Shown in pieces: positions 61,784 through 64,000 of a DNA stretch of 64,000 bases. Position numbers and translations under genes: made by a program. Each line of letters opens with the position of its first letter. The first letter of the stretch is position 1. Source of the DNA: Candidatus Acetothermia bacterium (GTDB taxonomy: Bacteria; Bipolaricaulota; Bipolaricaulia; RBG-16-55-9; JANLFV01); assembly GCA_024653345.1 (NCBI GenBank), contig JANLFV010000007.1, forward strand, positions 1 through 64,000, read 5' to 3'. The notes under the pieces were generated by a model, which was given only the letters and a program-made list of their open reading frames with translations, had not been told where the DNA came from and did no database searches.

Positions 61784-63024
61784 GAGTCGTCATCGCCGGG
61801 AACGGGGTCGCGGGGGTCACCGCCGCTCGAGCGATCCGCGAGGGCCGGCCTGAGGATGAGGTCCAGATCGAGGTCTACACCGCCGAGGAATGGCATTACT
61901 ACCCTAAGCCGCAGCTGATCGAGCTCTTGGCCGGCCGGATCAAGCCGGAGCAGGCCCTCCTCTACGATGAGCGGTGGTATCGCGAGCGGGGGATCGCGGT
62001 CCACCTGGGAAGCCCGGTGGAGGAGATCGAGCCGGCCCGAGGGGAGATTAAGCTCATCTCCGGAAAGAGGGTTGGCTATGATCGGCTCCTCCTCGCCACC
62101 GGGGCGAGGGCGGCCCTCCCCGAAGTCCCGGGGATCGACCAGGAGGGGGTCTTCACCCTCCGGACACTCGCCGATGCCCTGAGGCTGAGGGAGCGCGCCG
62201 AGGCGGGAAAGAGCAAGAACAAGAGGATGATAGTCCTCGGCGGGGGCCTCCTGGGCCTGGAGGCCGCCTCTGCCCTCGCCTCCTCCACCGGGCTCCGGGC
62301 GTTAGTCCTGGAGAAGCGGGGGTGGCCCCTCTCCCGGCAGCTCGACCGCCAAGGGGGCGAGCTCTTGATGAAGCTCCTCCGAGAGAAGGGGGTGGAGGTG
62401 ATCACCGAGGCCGAGTGCGCTGCGATCTTGGAGGGGACCCGCGGGGTCGAGCTGGAGCTGGCCGATGGAAGGCGCATCGCTGGGGATTTCGTCCTGGTCG
62501 CGGCCGGGATCGAGCCGAACTGTGCCCCGGCCCGGGCGGCGGGGCTCGAAGTGAACCGCGGGATCATCGTCGACGAGCGGCTCCGAACGAGCCAGCCGGA
62601 GATTTACACCGCTGGGGATGCTGCGGAATTCCAGGGGAAGGTCTACGGGATCATCCCCGCGGCAGTGGAACAGGCAAGAGTCGCGGCGTTGAACATCGTC
62701 GGGGAGGAGGTCACTTATCGGGGCACGGTTCCATCCAACATCCTCAAGGTGAGCGGGCTCGAGCTCTTCTCCGCCGGGGAGGTCAATCCCCAAGGTGAGG
62801 GATATAAAGAGCTCCGACTGGTCGATGAGGCCCACGGGCTCTACAAGAACCTGGTCTTCAAGGAGGGCCGGCTCGTGGGGGCGATCCTCCTCGGGACGAA
62901 GAAGAATGCCGCCCAATTCGCGCGGCTGATCGCCACCGGCCAGGACCTGTCGGGATACAAGGAGGAGCTGCTCGCCGAGGACTTCGACTTCAAGGGCCTT
63001 CCCAGCCAGGCCGGTCGGCCTTGA
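61780..63024 (+). CDS. NAD(P)H:rubredoxin oxidoreductase-like flavoprotein
   Basis: A 414-residue FAD enzyme of the class II pyridine-nucleotide-disulfide family without redox cysteines. FAD motif [23 protein letters not shown] motif [19 protein letters not shown], and the flavin-contact [33 protein letters not shown]. The GTG start overlaps the rubredoxin stop, so its partner is almost certainly that rubredoxin. It recycles it with NADH, completing the rubrerythrin peroxide pathway. Nitrite reductase-type or NADH oxidase-type relatives look similar. Confidence 0.9.
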   Translation: MRVVIAGNGVAGVTAARAIREGRPEDEVQIEVYTAEEWHYYPKPQLIELLAGRIKPEQALLYDERWYRERGIAVHLGSPVEEIEPARGEIKLISGKRVGYDRLLLATGARAALPEVPGIDQEGVFTLRTLADALRLRERAEAGKSKNKRMIVLGGGLLGLEAASALASSTGLRALVLEKRGWPLSRQLDRQGGELLMKLLREKGVEVITEAECAAILEGTRGVELELADGRRIAGDFVLVAAGIEPNCAPARAAGLEVNRGIIVDERLRTSQPEIYTAGDAAEFQGKVYGIIPAAVEQARVAALNIVGEEVTYRGTVPSNILKVSGLELFSAGEVNPQGEGYKELRLVDEAHGLYKNLVFKEGRLVGAILLGTKKNAAQFARLIATGQDLSGYKEELLAEDFDFKGLPSQAGRP

Positions 63025-63050
63025 CCGGCGGGCCGGGGCGGGCATATAAT
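63021..63050 (+). promoter_or_regulatory. promoter of the EF-Tu-domain-like gene
   Basis: TTGACC (63021-63026, overlapping the reductase stop), 18 nt, TATAAT (63045-63050). GGGAGGAG precedes ATG 63092. Confidence 0.7.
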
Positions 63051-63091
63051 CCGGACGCGGAGCTTCGCCACTCCGGGAGGAGATCAGTCAG

Positions 63092-63337
63092 ATGGAAGAG
63101 ATCGGGAGGGTGACCCATTACTTCTCCAAGATCGGCGTGGGGGCGATCACGCTCTCCGGGGAGCTCAAGCTCGGGGACAAGATCAGGATCAAGGGCGCGA
63201 CCACCGATTTCGAGCAGCTCGTGGAGTCGATGCAGATCGAGGGGCAGCCGGTCGAGCGGGCCGGGGCCGGCGACTCGATCGGGCTCAAGCTGAAGGACCG
63301 GGCCAGAGAGGGGGATGCGGTATACAAGCTGGAGTGA
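63092..63337 (+). CDS. translation elongation factor domain-2-like protein
   Basis: An 81-residue beta-barrel protein matching domain 2 of EF-Tu/EF-G (EIGRVTHYFSKIGVGAITLSGELKLGDKIRIKG, then AGAGDSIGLKLKDRAREGDAVYK). Free-standing copies occur in archaea and anaerobes and are of unknown function. It has its own promoter and so is monocistronic. Confidence 0.85.
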   Translation: MEEIGRVTHYFSKIGVGAITLSGELKLGDKIRIKGATTDFEQLVESMQIEGQPVERAGAGDSIGLKLKDRAREGDAVYKLE

Positions 63338-63368
63338 TGGGTCGCTCGGTGCGATATCTGCCTACCCA

Positions 63369-64000
63369 TCAAGATCGCGCTAGCAGCTCCCATTCCTTGA
63401 GGGTGCTTTCTAACTCCTCCCGCTTCTGCTTGTAAGAGCTGTGGAGCTCGTTGATCCTCTGGAGGTCCTGGGCGTAGCTCGCCTCGACCAGGGCCTGTTC
63501 CAGTCGGGCGAGCTCCCCTTCTAAGGCCGCCGCGCGCTCCAGAAGCGCGGCCTCGTGATCGTCCCTCCCCGCCTCTGCCTTCACCCGAACTGGCCGCTCC
63601 TTCCTGCGCGCTGGCTGCTGTGGCTCCGCCCCGGCTGCCTCTTCCGCTCGCTTGCGGCGATAATAGTCGTAATCGCCCTCGTAGACCCGCAGCTCGCCGG
63701 CGCGGACCTCCCAGACTTGGGTGGCCAGTCGATCCACCAGATAGCGGTCGTGCGAGACGAACAGGACCGTCCCCTCAAACTCCTCCAGTGCCTCCTGCAA
63801 GACCTCTTGCGAGCTGATGTCCAGATGGTTGGTCGGCTCGTCCAAGAGCAGGAGGTTCCCCCGGGTGTGGGCCAGCCGGGCGAGTGCGAGCCGGCTCAGC
63901 TCCCCGCCGGAGAGCTCATCCAGCCGCTTGAAGACCTCCTCCCCGGAGAAGAGGAACCGCCCGAGGAAGGCCCGGGCCTCCCCGACCGTCTGGGATCGCC
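63369..64000 (-). CDS. ABC-F ATPase, C-terminal part (runs off the window)
   Basis: The visible part (over 210 residues) continues past base 64000. The signature LSGGELSRLALARL and Walker B LLLLDEPTNHLDISSQ of the second ABC domain, FVSHDRYLVDRLATQVWEV, then the basic linker (RRKRAEEAAGAEPQQPARRK) and a coiled-coil C-terminus (ALLERAAALEGELARLEQALVEAS) are present. ABC-F proteins act on the ribosome, in translation or antibiotic protection; this one resembles the Uup/YdiF group. Its start is outside the window. Confidence 0.9.
   Translation of the reverse strand, partial: RSQTVGEARAFLGRFLFSGEEVFKRLDELSGGELSRLALARLAHTRGNLLLLDEPTNHLDISSQEVLQEALEEFEGTVLFVSHDRYLVDRLATQVWEVRAGELRVYEGDYDYYRRKRAEEAAGAEPQQPARRKERPVRVKAEAGRDDHEAALLERAAALEGELARLEQALVEASYAQDLQRINELHSSYKQKREELESTLKEWELLARS

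Overview
This is a 64 kb stretch of a high-GC bacterial chromosome (roughly 65% GC by eye), very densely coded. It probably comes from a thermophilic or at least anaerobic, fermentative bacterium. The evidence is a 2-oxoacid:ferredoxin oxidoreductase, an ADP-forming acetyl-CoA synthetase, rubredoxin, rubrerythrin and a rubredoxin reductase-like flavoprotein. A long Bacillus/Thermotoga-type SRP RNA argues against Proteobacteria. A lipoprotein and several beta-rich exported proteins suggest a cell envelope with exported components. A deep-branching phylum such as Bipolaricaulota (Acetothermia/OP1) would fit, but this is inference; no rRNA is present. Many genes start with GTG or TTG. Several have a TATAAT box about 7 nt before the start codon, so leaderless mRNAs are likely.

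Layout. 1-1.1 kb: a DUF4160 / DUF2442-HTH pair. 1.3-2.2 kb: an orphan THI5-like binding protein. 2.3-10.3 kb: one long minus-strand operon, phnD-phnC-phnE-phnE-nadC-nadA-nadB, with RDD domains fused to both permeases. 10.3-24.4 kb: housekeeping and envelope genes, including a HAD hydrolase, a frameshifted ClC channel, M1 and M42 peptidases, an NHL lipoprotein, SprT, rhomboid, a tRNA-Ser/Arg/Ser plus SRP RNA operon, TspO, an ACT protein, a glycosyltransferase and PlsY. 24.6-28.9 kb: a lower-GC island encoding DruA, NurA and HerA, followed at its 3' end by an integron-like attC site. 29-34.8 kb: pyrC-pyrE-sigma factor and attached genes, then a CDP-alcohol transferase and a GNAT-ABC exporter operon. 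36.5-39.7 kb: tRNA-Gln-gltX-glnS. 40-46.2 kb: mutM, tRNA-Ile/Ala, a cohesin-like protein, serS, rnhB, acpP, plsX and tRNA-Leu. 46.3-57.4 kb: arsR, exported proteins, ruvA, ctpA, a cNMP-binding protein, trxB, and a DRTGG protein with ADP-forming acetyl-CoA synthetase. 57.5-64 kb: rubrerythrin divergent from a redox operon (nitroreductase, Cys-rich protein, korA-like, korB-like, rubredoxin, reductase), an EF-Tu-domain-like protein and the end of an ABC-F gene.

Most interesting. (1) A three-gene druA-nurA-herA putative anti-phage operon, carried like an integron cassette, in which both nurA and herA are interrupted by an in-frame TAG at almost the same codon number while all three true stops are TGA. 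(2) Two paralogous 18-codon lysine-rich mini-genes with conserved ribosome binding sites, TATAAT boxes and 3' hairpins, absent from normal gene calling. (3) A three-hairpin element repeated directly after the CCA of two different tRNAs with compensatory stem changes. (4) A PhnCDE-type transporter co-transcribed with the entire de novo NAD pathway. (5) A fully consensus promoter that overlaps a divergent promoter for a leaderless 15-codon leader ORF ahead of arsR.
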